Positions 17,465 to 26,470 of a stretch of DNA of 64,000 nucleotides are shown piece by piece. The stretch's first letter is position 1; every line of letters begins with the position of its first letter. The notes under the pieces were generated by a model. It was given only the letters and a program-made list of their open reading frames with translations, had not been told where the DNA came from and made no database searches. This stretch comes from CAVSXS01 sp963767715 (GTDB taxonomy: Bacteria > Chloroflexota > Ktedonobacteria > Ktedonobacterales > Ktedonobacteraceae): assembly GCA_963767715.1 (NCBI GenBank), contig CAVYFA010000007.1, forward strand, positions 114,520 to 178,519. Direction: 5' to 3'. Both the position numbers and the translations under genes were made by a program.

Positions 17465-19138
17465 TCACGCTTTGGCCCGCCCACGCCACGGCGTCCCCGT
17501 CAGCATGCGCAGCAGCAACATAGCAGCCACCAGCGTCCAGAAGCAGAAGGCCATATCCTGGGCCAGAAACGCGTTATCTACCTGACCCTGGATCAGACCG
17601 GCAAGCATCGCCGCCCCGGTTCCAATCACCATCCACTCGAAATCGTGCTGCCCGGCCCCACCGTTGGCGCGTACCGCTTTCAGGATACGCGCGAAGAGCC
17701 AGAAGAACAGTGCGAGCAGCGCGACGAAGGCCAGCAGACCGAAGACGCCGATGCTCACCCAGACATGCAAGAAGATATTGTGCGGATGCGAAAGGTTCGG
17801 TTCCTCGGTCAGACCCGTAGATATGTGAGTTCCAGGCACAGTAGTTATCCAGTAATGCTGGTGCAGCGTAGGAATGACGCATAGGGTATTGCGGCTATAG
17901 TAGCAGAGCCAGTTATCGAGGCCGACGCCGAAGATGGGGTACTGGCGAATCATGCGCTGAGCGCTCTCCCACAGGTACAGCCGCTTCGTCACCGTGCTGA
18001 TGCCTTCTGCACTGACGTGTCCCCCGACGAAAAAGTCCAGGAGCTGCCTGAAAAAAAGCGCCGCAACGATAGCGCAGACCGCCAGCAGCGCGAGGCCGGC
18101 AATCGCCCTCAGCTTCCAGTCCCGCAGGGCCAGCAGCCCGATTGTCACGCTTGCAATCCCTATAGCAACCCACGCGCCCCGCGATTGACTGAGGTACAAC
18201 ACAGCCAGCATGGGCAGCAGCATCGCCAGCACCAGCAGCCGCGCGCCCCAGCATTGCAGGAAGCCGGAGACATTGCGGCGCCCTATGATGACTAGCGCGA
18301 GGCCGATAGGCAGAGCATAATCGAAGAACAGCCCCACGTCGTTCGCACTGCCGAAGATCGCGTGCACCCGCCCATCCGAATCGAGCGCCAGCGTGCGCTT
18401 GAACAGGAAATACTGCGCCAATCCCTCTATGGCCACAATGAAGGCGGCTGCGAACAACGCTAGCAGCAGCCGCGCGACATCCCCACGCGTCCGCAGGCAA
18501 TAACACGCCAGCAGCACGTACACCACCGGATCGAATACCTCCTCGCGAAACGAGCGCAGCGCAACCCTCTTTGTAAAGGCAATCAACACCGATACGCCCG
18601 CCGCTACCACGAATACGGCTATAGGAATTATGAAGGGCCCCAGGCGCTCCCTCACCTCGCGCCAGGAGAGCCAGTATTCCCAGGACCTTCCGCGCAGCAG
18701 CGCCTGCGCGAGCGCAATCACCACGCACACACCAAGCGCGATCTCCGCCAGTTCGAACTCATAGTGGCTGTAGATCGGCTTCTCGAGATAATAATACGGC
18801 ACCGCCATCGGCAATAGCGCCACCGCGAACGCGAGCCGATACCAGCTCAACACGGCGAACGCCAGCAGGAAAGGCAGCGACAGCACTGGATTGATGTGAA
18901 ATAGCTTGCTCGCGCCCAGGTGATCGTTGCCCATTACGTAATACCCCGCCATCGCGCACACCATGCCCACCTCAACCAACCTGTCGCGCCAGAACGGCGA
19001 AAGTCTTTGCACCGGTTGCTTTCGGTCTAAAGGGGGGGAATCTGACGAGGAGCCTTCTGGCTGGCTTGCATCAACACTCTGTTCGCTTTGATTTTCCTGA
19101 GCACCGTCCGACGCTGAAACAAGCTCCTGGCTATTCAT
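17465..19138 (-). CDS. O-antigen ligase/polymerase family membrane protein
   Basis: A protein of 557 aa with an acidic, Ser-rich cytoplasmic N-terminus (about 45 residues) and then around twelve hydrophobic helices. The Wzy_C/O-antigen-ligase signature is seen in YLSQSRGAWVAIGIASVTIG, and the large periplasmic loop with conserved aromatic residues and YPIFGVGLDNWL...SHPHNIFLHVWVSIG follows. It would join or polymerise glycans on the outer face of the membrane. No other glycan genes are nearby. ATG 19138 was preferred; an in-frame ATG nine codons earlier (19165) is possible. Confidence 0.85.
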   Translation of the reverse strand: MNSQELVSASDGAQENQSEQSVDASQPEGSSSDSPPLDRKQPVQRLSPFWRDRLVEVGMVCAMAGYYVMGNDHLGASKLFHINPVLSLPFLLAFAVLSWYRLAFAVALLPMAVPYYYLEKPIYSHYEFELAEIALGVCVVIALAQALLRGRSWEYWLSWREVRERLGPFIIPIAVFVVAAGVSVLIAFTKRVALRSFREEVFDPVVYVLLACYCLRTRGDVARLLLALFAAAFIVAIEGLAQYFLFKRTLALDSDGRVHAIFGSANDVGLFFDYALPIGLALVIIGRRNVSGFLQCWGARLLVLAMLLPMLAVLYLSQSRGAWVAIGIASVTIGLLALRDWKLRAIAGLALLAVCAIVAALFFRQLLDFFVGGHVSAEGISTVTKRLYLWESAQRMIRQYPIFGVGLDNWLCYYSRNTLCVIPTLHQHYWITTVPGTHISTGLTEEPNLSHPHNIFLHVWVSIGVFGLLAFVALLALFFWLFARILKAVRANGGAGQHDFEWMVIGTGAAMLAGLIQGQVDNAFLAQDMAFCFWTLVAAMLLLRMLTGTPWRGRAKA

Positions 19139-19311
19139 AATAGATACTTCACTTTTCCGGGTCATCGCTCAAAACTGCTGAGCGCCCTGATGAGGCCCTT
19201 ACCCATTTATGACGAGAGATGCGAATAGATGGTTTCACTTGCAATACTGATGGGAAGCGTATCGTCACTATAGCAAACTGAAGTGCTTTTGTCCAGCAAG
19301 TTTGAAATTCT

Positions 19312-19369
19312 AATACAAATGGCGTGGAGGTGGCGAGCTTCCTGTCGCCACCTCCACGCCATTTGTATT
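19312..19369. terminator. Perfect 25-bp inverted repeat (hairpin)
   Basis: Arms 19312-19336 and 19345-19369 are exactly complementary, with an 8-nt loop (GCTTCCTG). It starts 9 bp beyond the stop codon of the aminotransferase gene, so it most likely ends that transcript. No long U-run follows on the minus strand, so a role as a small repeat element is also possible. Confidence 0.7.
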
Positions 19370-19377
19370 GGAGCGAA

Positions 19378-20751
19378 CTATCGCACCAGCTCCATCACGA
19401 ACTGCTGGAAGACATGCACGTGATGATCTATATCTTCCTGGGTGTGCTGAATCGAGACCGTCCACTGATCGTCGAAACCCGGTGGGAAGAGGATACCTCG
19501 ATTGGCGAGGTACAGCCAGTAGGCATACGATACATCCATGTCGATCTCCCACCAGGCCCGGTAGTTGCGGGCGCGCTCGTAGCGGAACATGGCGCAGCCC
19601 TTCGCGCCGATCTGCGCCACGTGCATCGGCAGGTCGAACTCTTCGATGATGCCCTCGTAGGATTTGCCAAGCAGGAACGAGAGGCCATTGGCGTGCGCGT
19701 GCGCTTCAGGCGTGAAGATCTTCGTCAGCGTCACCAGCCCGGCGCGCATCGACATGGGGTTCCCGTTGAAAGTCCCCAGGTGCACCACCTCGCTGTGGTT
19801 GATGCGCCGCATGATCTCCTCGCGCCCGCCGAACGCGCCTATCGGCATGCCGCCGCCGATGGACTTCGCCAGGCAGATCAGGTCCGGGTCCACCGCGTAG
19901 ATCTCAGTGATACCACCGGGTGCCACCGTTACTCCCGTCTTCACCTCGTCGAAGATCAGCAGCACGCCGTGCTTGCGCGTGATCTCACGCACATCCCCGA
20001 GATAGCCCTCCAACGGCAGGATCACCCCCACGTTCATGATGACCGCTTCCATGATTACCGCCGCGACCTCGCCCTCGTGCTCGACCAGGATGCGGTCAAG
20101 CGCCTCAGCGTCGTTATAAGGCGCGATAAGCGTATTGCTCTTCACGTCGGAGGGAATGCCCTTCGAGGCCGGCACGCTGTTCGGGCGCTCGACGGGACCC
20201 GCGTCCTCCGGCGAGGGCTTGGTGCTTATCAAGACCGTGTCGTGATGCCCATGGTAGCCGCCCTCGACTTTGACGATTTTGTCGCGTCCGGTATGCGCCC
20301 GCGCCAGCCGTAGCGCATCCATCGTCGCCTCGGTGCCCGAGTTGCAGAAGCGCACCTGCTCGATGGGGGCAAAGCGCCGCACCATCTCCTCCGCCAGGTA
20401 GACAACATCCGCGCTTGGCAGCGAGTACAGGCTTCCCTTGCCAAGCTGCTCGCGCAGCTCCTCCACAAGCAGCGGGTGCGAATGGCCCACCAGCAGGCTG
20501 CCAAAGCCAAGGTGAAAGTCCGTGTAGCGGTTCCCATCCAGGTCCCAGATCTGACTGCCCTGCGCCCGGCTGATGAACAGCGGATACGGCGGCACTGCCT
20601 GGAACGAACTGGACACACCCATAGGCAGCGACTTCTTCCCGCGCTCGTGCATCTTATGCGAGTTCGGCGTGCGCTTGCGAAACTCCGCCTCCTCGCGTTC
20701 TACGATTTCCTGCACATGCGTTCGACTGATCGTAATCGGTTCATGCAGCAT
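19378..20751 (-). CDS. Class III aminotransferase, glutamate-1-semialdehyde aminomutase-like
   Basis: A protein of 457 aa. PLP-enzyme landmarks: NSGTEATMDALRLAR (cofactor phosphate), GGYHGHHD, LIFDEVKTGV (Asp binding the pyridine N), and the Schiff-base Lys in LAKSIGGGMPIGAFGG. It resembles glutamate-1-semialdehyde 2,1-aminomutase but is longer, with an N-terminal extension and a modified C-terminus, and no haem biosynthesis genes are close. It may therefore be an aminotransferase of other substrate. AGGAAGG precedes the ATG. Its 3' end abuts a strong hairpin. Confidence 0.85.
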   Translation of the reverse strand: MLHEPITISRTHVQEIVEREEAEFRKRTPNSHKMHERGKKSLPMGVSSSFQAVPPYPLFISRAQGSQIWDLDGNRYTDFHLGFGSLLVGHSHPLLVEELREQLGKGSLYSLPSADVVYLAEEMVRRFAPIEQVRFCNSGTEATMDALRLARAHTGRDKIVKVEGGYHGHHDTVLISTKPSPEDAGPVERPNSVPASKGIPSDVKSNTLIAPYNDAEALDRILVEHEGEVAAVIMEAVIMNVGVILPLEGYLGDVREITRKHGVLLIFDEVKTGVTVAPGGITEIYAVDPDLICLAKSIGGGMPIGAFGGREEIMRRINHSEVVHLGTFNGNPMSMRAGLVTLTKIFTPEAHAHANGLSFLLGKSYEGIIEEFDLPMHVAQIGAKGCAMFRYERARNYRAWWEIDMDVSYAYWLYLANRGILFPPGFDDQWTVSIQHTQEDIDHHVHVFQQFVMELVR

Positions 20752-21220
20752 AAAATATCACCTTCCTGTATTGGAGAAATGCTCAACGAATCAAATATCC
20801 TTCCCCTCCATTGTACCCCATAAATGCTGGAGCTGGCAAGGCAATTCGTATATATCTTGTACTATTTACACGAATTCATCATCATTATCATCACTTTCGT
20901 ACGAATTTCGTACTTAGTGGAACCTCCGCTCCTTCCCCGGCACATGTCGAGCCCATGTATGCATCATGGCCACAGCAGGCGCATTCATCGTGCCACGCCG
21001 ATTTAAGGCCCGAGTGGTGAGTATGATGTCCGCAAGAATTTGTTAATCTGCATGATCGGCCCGAAAGCGCATCAACCTGATGAAAAGCCCATCAATTTCC
21101 GTAGGGGTGGCCCCCCCATAGGCGCGAACTTTAGCTGCCCCGCCCCCCCGAACCGTGAGCGAGCCGCATCCGGGGGGTGAAGGCAGCCCCCGGCTCGGGA
21201 GAGTGGACTGTCTGTCCCTC
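20752..21220. other. Intergenic region with conserved element and GC-rich hairpin
   Basis: Divergent region between the aminotransferase and the ABC operon. It contains conserved element copy 2 (20995-21052), then a very GC-rich stretch (about 21105-21205) with complementary runs of C and G around GAACCGTGAGCGAGCCGCAT that can fold. No gene seen. Confidence 0.6.
20995..21052 (+). promoter_or_regulatory. Conserved intergenic element, copy 2
   Basis: CGCCGATTTAAGGCCC, a GTGGTGAG stretch, then ATGTCCGC and AATTTGTTAATCTGCA, in the same order as at 16651-16709. It lies about 260 bp upstream of the ABC transporter start. Confidence 0.5.
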
Positions 21221-21249
21221 TTGACAACTCGATAGCAATATGTTATTTT
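21221..21249 (+). promoter_or_regulatory. Probable sigma-70 promoter of ABC operon
   Basis: TTGACA at 21221-21226, a 17-bp spacer, TATTTT at 21244-21249. It lies 67 bp before the ABC ATPase start. Confidence 0.6.
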
Positions 21250-21258
21250 GATTATAGC

Positions 21259-21270
21259 ATATTGTAATAT
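21259..21270. promoter_or_regulatory. Candidate operator ATATTGTAATAT
   Basis: Near-palindrome just downstream of the presumed -10 box. A perfect version, ATATTGCAATAT, lies directly after the operon at 23056-23067. The regulator is unknown. Confidence 0.4.
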
Positions 21271-21315
21271 TTTCTAAAACGCACGAGGTGTACCTATTTA
21301 TTGAAGGGAGAACCG

Positions 21316-22260
21316 ATGAACGCGATCGAAACCAACCAATTGACCCGCGCCTTCGGCAGTCTGGTCGCCGTTGACGAGTTAACGCTCGCCATTCCAGAGG
21401 GGACCGTCTTTGGTTTCCTGGGGCCGAATGGCGCGGGCAAAACGACCACCGTGCGTATGCTCTCAGCCTTGATTGCCCCCACTCGCGGCACTGCTACAGT
21501 GGCGGGACATCGCCTGGGCGAGAACAACGAGGCCATTCGGCGATCCATCGGTATCCTCACCGAGACGCCGGGGTTGTATGACCGACTGAGCGCCTGGCAG
21601 AACCTGATGTTCTTTGCTCAGTTGTATGATCTATCAGCCGAGCGAGCCGCCTCCCAGGTCGAACGCTACCTGCGTATGCTCGAACTCTGGGAGAGGCGCG
21701 GCGACAGGGTCGGTGGTTTCTCGAAAGGCATGCGTCAGAAACTGGCGATTGCACGCGCCTTGCTGCACGAACCAAAGATAATCTTCCTGGATGAGCCAAC
21801 GGCTGGCCTTGATCCTGAAGCGGCGCGAGTGGTGCGCGAATTCATCAAGGAATTGCGGGCCGAGGGACGGACCATCTTTCTCACCACGCATAATCTGCCA
21901 GAGGCCGATGAACTCTGCGATCTGATCGGCGTCTTTCGCTCGCGGCTCCTGCGCCTGGGCGCGCCAGCGAATTTACGCACTGGCATGTTTGGCACCGGCA
22001 CACAGGTGCGCGTCATCGGAGATGCCACACAGTGGATAGAAACCGTCCGCGCCCTGCCCTTTGTCCATGAGGCGCATGCCGAAAACGGCACCCTGTCCGT
22101 CAGGATCGATCAGCCCGATGATCAGAATCCTGAGCTGGTACGAACCCTGGTGAATGCAGGGGCACAGATACGCGCCGTGGAACCGATCTCCCATTCACTT
22201 GAGGAGGTGTACCTGGAACTGGTGGAGAATGAGCGCGAAGCTGCGGCTGTCAGCCACTAA
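21316..22260 (+). CDS. ABC transporter ATP-binding protein (ABC-2 type exporter)
   Basis: A protein of 314 aa. Walker A GPNGAGKTTTVRML, a Q-loop-equivalent in TETPGLYDRLSAWQNL, signature GFSKGMRQKLAIARAL, Walker B IIFLDEPTAGLDPEA, and switch His in TTHNLPEAD. The C-terminal ~90 residues are the extra domain found in exporter ATPases of the DrrA/CcmA group. It pairs with the permease 26 bp downstream to export an unknown substrate. ATG 21316 was chosen for the GAAGGGAG ahead of it over an in-frame TTG at 21301. Confidence 0.9.
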   Translation: MNAIETNQLTRAFGSLVAVDELTLAIPEGTVFGFLGPNGAGKTTTVRMLSALIAPTRGTATVAGHRLGENNEAIRRSIGILTETPGLYDRLSAWQNLMFFAQLYDLSAERAASQVERYLRMLELWERRGDRVGGFSKGMRQKLAIARALLHEPKIIFLDEPTAGLDPEAARVVREFIKELRAEGRTIFLTTHNLPEADELCDLIGVFRSRLLRLGAPANLRTGMFGTGTQVRVIGDATQWIETVRALPFVHEAHAENGTLSVRIDQPDDQNPELVRTLVNAGAQIRAVEPISHSLEEVYLELVENEREAAAVSH

Positions 22261-22286
22261 ACAATGAAGAAGGAGCAAGAACTATT

Positions 22287-23051
22287 ATGCACAAAGTCTT
22301 TGTGATCCTGCGGAAAGAGTTCAGCGAGATCGTCCAGCAACGTATCCTCCTGTTCAGCATTCTCCTGCCGCCTTTGCTGTTCGCAGTGATCCCCCTCTTT
22401 TTCCTGCAACTGGGCGGCCATGGGTCGAGAGCCAGTTCTCTTGCCATTCCGTCCCTCGAGGGGTTGACGCTTCATGAGTACACCCAGGGAGTAATAGGAA
22501 CTGAGTTCTCGAACCTGTATATTCTGCTGTCTATGATTGTTCCCAGCATCATTGCGGCGTATAGTATCATTGGAGAGAAGAACAACCGCACACTTGAGCC
22601 GGTGCTGGCGACGCCCGTGCGAAGGTGGCAACTGTTGGCAGGCAAGATTCTGTCTGCATTGCTGCCTGCGGTGATTGTCACCTGGATCAGTGGAGGCCTT
22701 TTCATCGCGGAATTAGCGATCTTTACGGATGCGAATGTCGTCTCCCATGTGGTTACAGCGGGCTGGCTCATTCTTTTCATCGCCTGCACTCCTCTCTTAG
22801 GGCTGATCGCGGTTGCCATCATGACGGCTATTTCGTCGCGGGTCAACGACACCCGCACGGCACAGCAGCTTTCGGTCTGGGCAGTTGTTCCGGTCATTGG
22901 GATAATACTGGGCGAGCTGTCAGGCCAGTTTGAGCTAACCGTACTCGTGGCGGTCATTGCCACCATTATCCTGATCCCTATAGCGATCCTCCTGACCTGG
23001 GGTGCCACCCAACTGTTTCAGCGCGAAACCATTCTGACACGCTGGAAATAG
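22287..23051 (+). CDS. ABC-2 type transporter permease
   Basis: A protein of 254 aa with six hydrophobic segments. The N-terminus VFVILRKEFSEIVQQRILLFSILLPPLLF is typical of ABC-2 permeases: an amphipathic elbow helix followed by TM1. The conserved EKNNRTLEPVLATPV segment between TM2 and TM3 contacts the ATPase. AAGGAGCAAG gives the ribosome binding site. It forms one operon with the preceding ATPase. Confidence 0.88.
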   Translation: MHKVFVILRKEFSEIVQQRILLFSILLPPLLFAVIPLFFLQLGGHGSRASSLAIPSLEGLTLHEYTQGVIGTEFSNLYILLSMIVPSIIAAYSIIGEKNNRTLEPVLATPVRRWQLLAGKILSALLPAVIVTWISGGLFIAELAIFTDANVVSHVVTAGWLILFIACTPLLGLIAVAIMTAISSRVNDTRTAQQLSVWAVVPVIGIILGELSGQFELTVLVAVIATIILIPIAILLTWGATQLFQRETILTRWK

Positions 23052-23055
23052 CAGC

Positions 23056-23067
23056 ATATTGCAATAT
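23056..23067. promoter_or_regulatory. Perfect palindrome ATATTGCAATAT
   Basis: A 12-bp perfect palindrome 5 bp after the permease stop, matching the near-palindrome in the operon's promoter (21259-21270). Confidence 0.4.
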
Positions 23068-23380
23068 ATTGTATCCTTTTGCGCAGGGTTTGTTCCAGCA
23101 GCCACTGGAGCCAGGGGCCAGCCTGCGCAGGCGTTTGCCCCAAGCCCGATCTGACATCTCGGCCAGATCGGTGAGCATGGCCCAACAACTCAAGGCACGC
23201 AACGAGTACGTCGAGAGAACGTAGGCGAGAATCCCTCGCAGGAGATCCTGCGGGCACTGGATTTGTCGAGCCCGTTGAAAGGCTTTCTTCTCCACTGCTT
23301 GTTGCGCGTAGTCGGCTGGCAAGTGCGCAACGATGTCGTGTTCCCACGATCCGGTGAATACTTGTTCAGGTACTTTTGGC
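23060..23380 (-). pseudogene. Remnant of IS4-type transposase (N-terminal part)
   Basis: On the complement an uninterrupted stretch from about 23375 reads VPEQVFTGSWEHDIVAHLP, then KAFQRARQIQCPQDLLRGIL and LSTYSLRALSCWAMLTDLAE. This matches the N-terminal helical domain typical of IS4-family transposases. Near 23115-23120 the frame shifts, and the match continues in the next frame as PWLQWLLEQTLRKR. There is no start codon in place and no DDE catalytic domain; the element ends abruptly near the ABC operon's end. Clear terminal repeats were not found. Confidence 0.65.
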
Positions 23381-23518
23381 TTAAGTTCCCGCCTATGGGC
23401 GGCCTCCCATCTGTGTTTCTGGCTTATGCTAAGAGCATACGTTTTATCTTCTCTATGACGGTAGAGCCTGTTATGCTTTCTGTTAGACGCGATGAATAAC
23501 GATGAAAGGGAGCAGGCG

Positions 23519-24271
23519 ATGAAGATTGCAGCTATTTATGACATCCATGGGAATTTACCCGCACTCGAAGCTGTGCTGAGCGAAATTGACCGTGAAGGAG
23601 TGGATGCGATCGTCGTAGGTGGCGATATCGTTCCAGGGCCGATGTCACGCGAGGTACTCGAATTGTTGCTGAGCCCGGAGGATCGTGTCAGATGGATACG
23701 GGGTAATTGTGAACGGGATGTTGTCGAGGCCTTTGATGGGGGCACGTTTGACCACATTCAGTCGCAAGAGGTGCGAGCGACTACAATATGGACGGCAAGA
23801 CAGATGGAGCGGAGACACAGGGACTTTATGGCGGGATTGCCGGAGAAAATTTCCCTTCGAGTAGAAGGGCTTGGAGAGGTACTGTTTTGTCATGGCTCGC
23901 CCAGGAGTGATATGGAGATACTGACCGTGGCGACGCCGGAGGAGCGGTTGAAGCAGGTACTTGCCGGAGTGAAGGAGAACGTGGTGGTCTGTGGGCATAC
24001 TCATATGCAGTTTGATCGAGTGTGTGAGGGGAAGAGAGTGGTAAACGCGGGGAGTGTGGGGATGCCCTATGGTGATCCCGGAGCATACTGGCTGCTTCTG
24101 GGGCCAGATGTGAGTTTGCGGAAGACGAACTATGATCTGCAGGGCGCTGCGGAATTAGTGCGTAAGAGCGGGTATCCGCTGGCGCAGGATTTTGCTGATA
24201 ATAATATATTGAAGCCCGAGACAGCACAGGAGGCGATTGAATACTTTGAGAGGATGGCGGCTCAAGGCTGA
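23519..24271 (+). CDS. Metallophosphoesterase family protein
   Basis: A protein of 250 aa with the calcineurin-like metal-binding motifs in order: IYDIHGNLPAL (DxH), VGGDIVPGP (GD), IRGNCERD (GNxE/D), FCHGSP and CGHTHMQFDR (GHTH). This is the YfcE/DR1281-like group that hydrolyses phosphodiesters or nucleotides in the cytoplasm. ATG 23519 has AGGGAGCAGG upstream, and MKIAAIYD is the usual beginning. It lies 23 bp before the FAD monooxygenase gene. Confidence 0.87.
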   Translation: MKIAAIYDIHGNLPALEAVLSEIDREGVDAIVVGGDIVPGPMSREVLELLLSPEDRVRWIRGNCERDVVEAFDGGTFDHIQSQEVRATTIWTARQMERRHRDFMAGLPEKISLRVEGLGEVLFCHGSPRSDMEILTVATPEERLKQVLAGVKENVVVCGHTHMQFDRVCEGKRVVNAGSVGMPYGDPGAYWLLLGPDVSLRKTNYDLQGAAELVRKSGYPLAQDFADNNILKPETAQEAIEYFERMAAQG

Positions 24272-24294
24272 GACAAGCTGATAAGGAGATCGGT

Positions 24295-25472
24295 ATGAAA
24301 CTCTCTCAAGCATACTCTCCAACTACCATGACGGTTATCATTCTTGGGGGAGGCATTGGAGGCCTTGCCACAGCGCTTGCTCTCCAACGACACGGAATCA
24401 AATCTCTTGTATTTGAACGCACCCGGCAGTATCGCGAAGTGGGAACAGGCATGATTCTGGCGGGCAATGCCGTTAAGGCGCTGCAGAAGCTCGAACTCGC
24501 CGATGTGCTGCAGAGCATTGCCGCTCCTCTGCGCTTTAGCCATCTTCGCTCCTGGCGAGGGGATGTGCTGGTGGATCTGCCGATGCAGGAGGCTATGCAT
24601 CACTGTGGGACAAGTACGGTTGCGGTCCATCGAGCCGAACTGCAGGCGGCTCTCATCCAGGCTCTTGAGCAGGGAAGCCTCTGCATGCATATGCAAGGGA
24701 GCGGCTTTGAGCAAGACGAGGAGGGAATACGCATGCACTTTGCTTCTGGAGAAGAAGTGCGGGGAGATCTGCTGGTCGGAGCCGATGGATTACATTCGGT
24801 CGTCCGCTCCCAACTCTTTGGAGCAAAAAAGCCGTGCTATGCCGGCTATACGGCGTGGCGCGGCGTGACCTGCTTCCCCACGAACGAGCGTGAGGCCCAG
24901 ACAGCATTCGAGACCTGGGGAGCGGGAAAACGCTTCGGGTTCATTCCGCTCTCTCACGGACGTGTCTGCTGGTTTGCGGTGGCGAATGCGCCGGAAGGAG
25001 AGCGCGAGGAGGAGACAGGGGAGAAACGGAAGGTGTTAGATCTGGTTTCGTCCTGTCATGAGCCAGCATGGGCAGTGGTTGAGGCAACGGAGGCATCAGC
25101 AATTGTACCCACAGATATCTACGATCGTCCTCCGATACCCTCATGGAGCCAGGGACGGGTCACGCTTGTAGGAGATGCAGCACATCCGATGACTCCCAAC
25201 CTGGGACAGGGAGCCTGTCAGGCCATCGAAGATGCCTTTCTGCTGGCGGACAGCTGAAAAGTGGGCCCACCATCGCCTCCGCCTTGCAGAGCTACGAAGC
25301 GCGACGAATCAAACGAGCTAATACTATCGTACGACGATCCCGGCTGCAGGGAAGGATCGCCCACTGGGAATATCCTTTAGGAGTTCGCGCACGCGATATG
25401 GTACTTCGCATGATGCCATCTTTTCTCCTGAAAAAGCAGATCGAGTGGATCTTGGACAATCAAATCGGATGA
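24295..25472 (+). pseudogene. FAD-dependent monooxygenase, one apparent frameshift
   Basis: Aromatic-hydroxylase-type flavoprotein (UbiH/PHBH group): the Rossmann motif ILGGGIGGLATALAL at about residues 16-30, a central LVGADGLHSVVR (DG motif), and the late GDAAHPMTPNLGQGA FAD motif. The first frame stops at 25257 within EDAFLLADS. The expected continuation (LKSGPTIASALQSYEARR...IEWILDNQIG) is found in another frame to 25472. Adding one base near 25252 joins them into about 392 aa, the normal length. AAGGAGATCGGT precedes the ATG. It might be a base-calling error or a lesion that removes the C-terminal helix bundle. Confidence 0.8.
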
Positions 25473-26420
25473 TTAGAGCGACACGGTGCGGCCCGCACCC
25501 TCCTGCTTCGCTCGCCGGTAGACAAGGCTGGCCGCGGCCAGATCTTCGAAGGCATGCCCCATAGCTTTGTAGACGGTGAGCTCATCTTCGGACTGCCTTC
25601 CCAGACCCCGGCCCAGCAAAACCTCGCCGAGTTCGGTGCCGGCGCTGGGATCCAGACCCGTCAGCTCTGCGCACCCGGCCGGCGGAGGTTCGAAGGCCAT
25701 GCGTGTCTCCACGAAGAGACGCGCCTGCTCGACTACCCTGCGGTCCAGCTCTCCGCCCGGAGGACGGTAGCCGACAGACGTGACATGCGTCCCCGGCTCG
25801 AGCCAGTCGAGGCTGATCACCGCCTCGCCGGCATTGGTGCAGAGACACACGACGTCGGCTCCCCGCACAGCTTCCTGAGCGCTCACGACCGCGCGCGCCC
25901 TGGCATCGCTTGCCGCGAGATCCTCCGCGTGGGCCAGGTGTTTCGAGGCAATGCGGATCTCGGAGAACTGGCGCACGCGGGGAAGCATCGCCAGGTGCGC
26001 GCGCCCCTGAACACCGGCGCCCACAATCGCCAGCACGCGGGTGTCCGCGCGCGCCAGCAGCCGTGTCGCGAGAGCCGCCGCCCCCGCCGTCCGCAGCGCA
26101 GTGATGTAGGTCCCGTTCATGACCGAGAGTGGAGTACCTGTCGTCGCGTCGAACAGGCAAATGAGGGCCTGGTGTCCGGGGATGCCGAGCCGCTCATTGC
26201 CGTGAAAAACGGAGACCAGCTTGACGCTGACCTCTCGTCCTCGTTGGTAGGCAGGCATGGCGAGCAGAAACCCCTCATCGGGTACGGATACCTCGTTGCG
26301 TTTCGGGGCAACGACCAGACCTCCACTGAGCGCTCTGAACCCCTCTGCTAGCGCTTCCAGCAGCGCATCCGGGTCCAACAGCCTCTGGATCTCCGTATCA
26401 TTGAGCATCAGGACGTCCAT
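25473..26420 (-). CDS. Ornithine cyclodeaminase/mu-crystallin family protein
   Basis: A protein of 315 aa. The NAD-binding Rossmann segment is VLAIVGAGVQGRAHLAML, preceded by GTPLSVMNGTYITALRTAGAAALAT (substrate region with the conserved Arg/Thr). The family covers ornithine cyclodeaminases, ketimine reductases and alanine dehydrogenases, and this one cannot be assigned further. GGGAGGAAGC lies before the ATG. Its stop is directly adjacent to the monooxygenase stop on the opposite strand. It follows the FTR1 gene with about 50 bp between them. Confidence 0.85.
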   Translation of the reverse strand: MDVLMLNDTEIQRLLDPDALLEALAEGFRALSGGLVVAPKRNEVSVPDEGFLLAMPAYQRGREVSVKLVSVFHGNERLGIPGHQALICLFDATTGTPLSVMNGTYITALRTAGAAALATRLLARADTRVLAIVGAGVQGRAHLAMLPRVRQFSEIRIASKHLAHAEDLAASDARARAVVSAQEAVRGADVVCLCTNAGEAVISLDWLEPGTHVTSVGYRPPGGELDRRVVEQARLFVETRMAFEPPPAGCAELTGLDPSAGTELGEVLLGRGLGRQSEDELTVYKAMGHAFEDLAAASLVYRRAKQEGAGRTVSL

Positions 26421-26470
26421 GCTTCCTCCCGCAATCGGCAGCCTTTGCCTGAGACCGGCTCTCTTGCTCT

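Noticed and set aside
19324..20313. Open plus-strand frame of 329 codons
   Set aside because: Antisense to the aminotransferase, whose PLP motifs are complete; rich in His and Arg.
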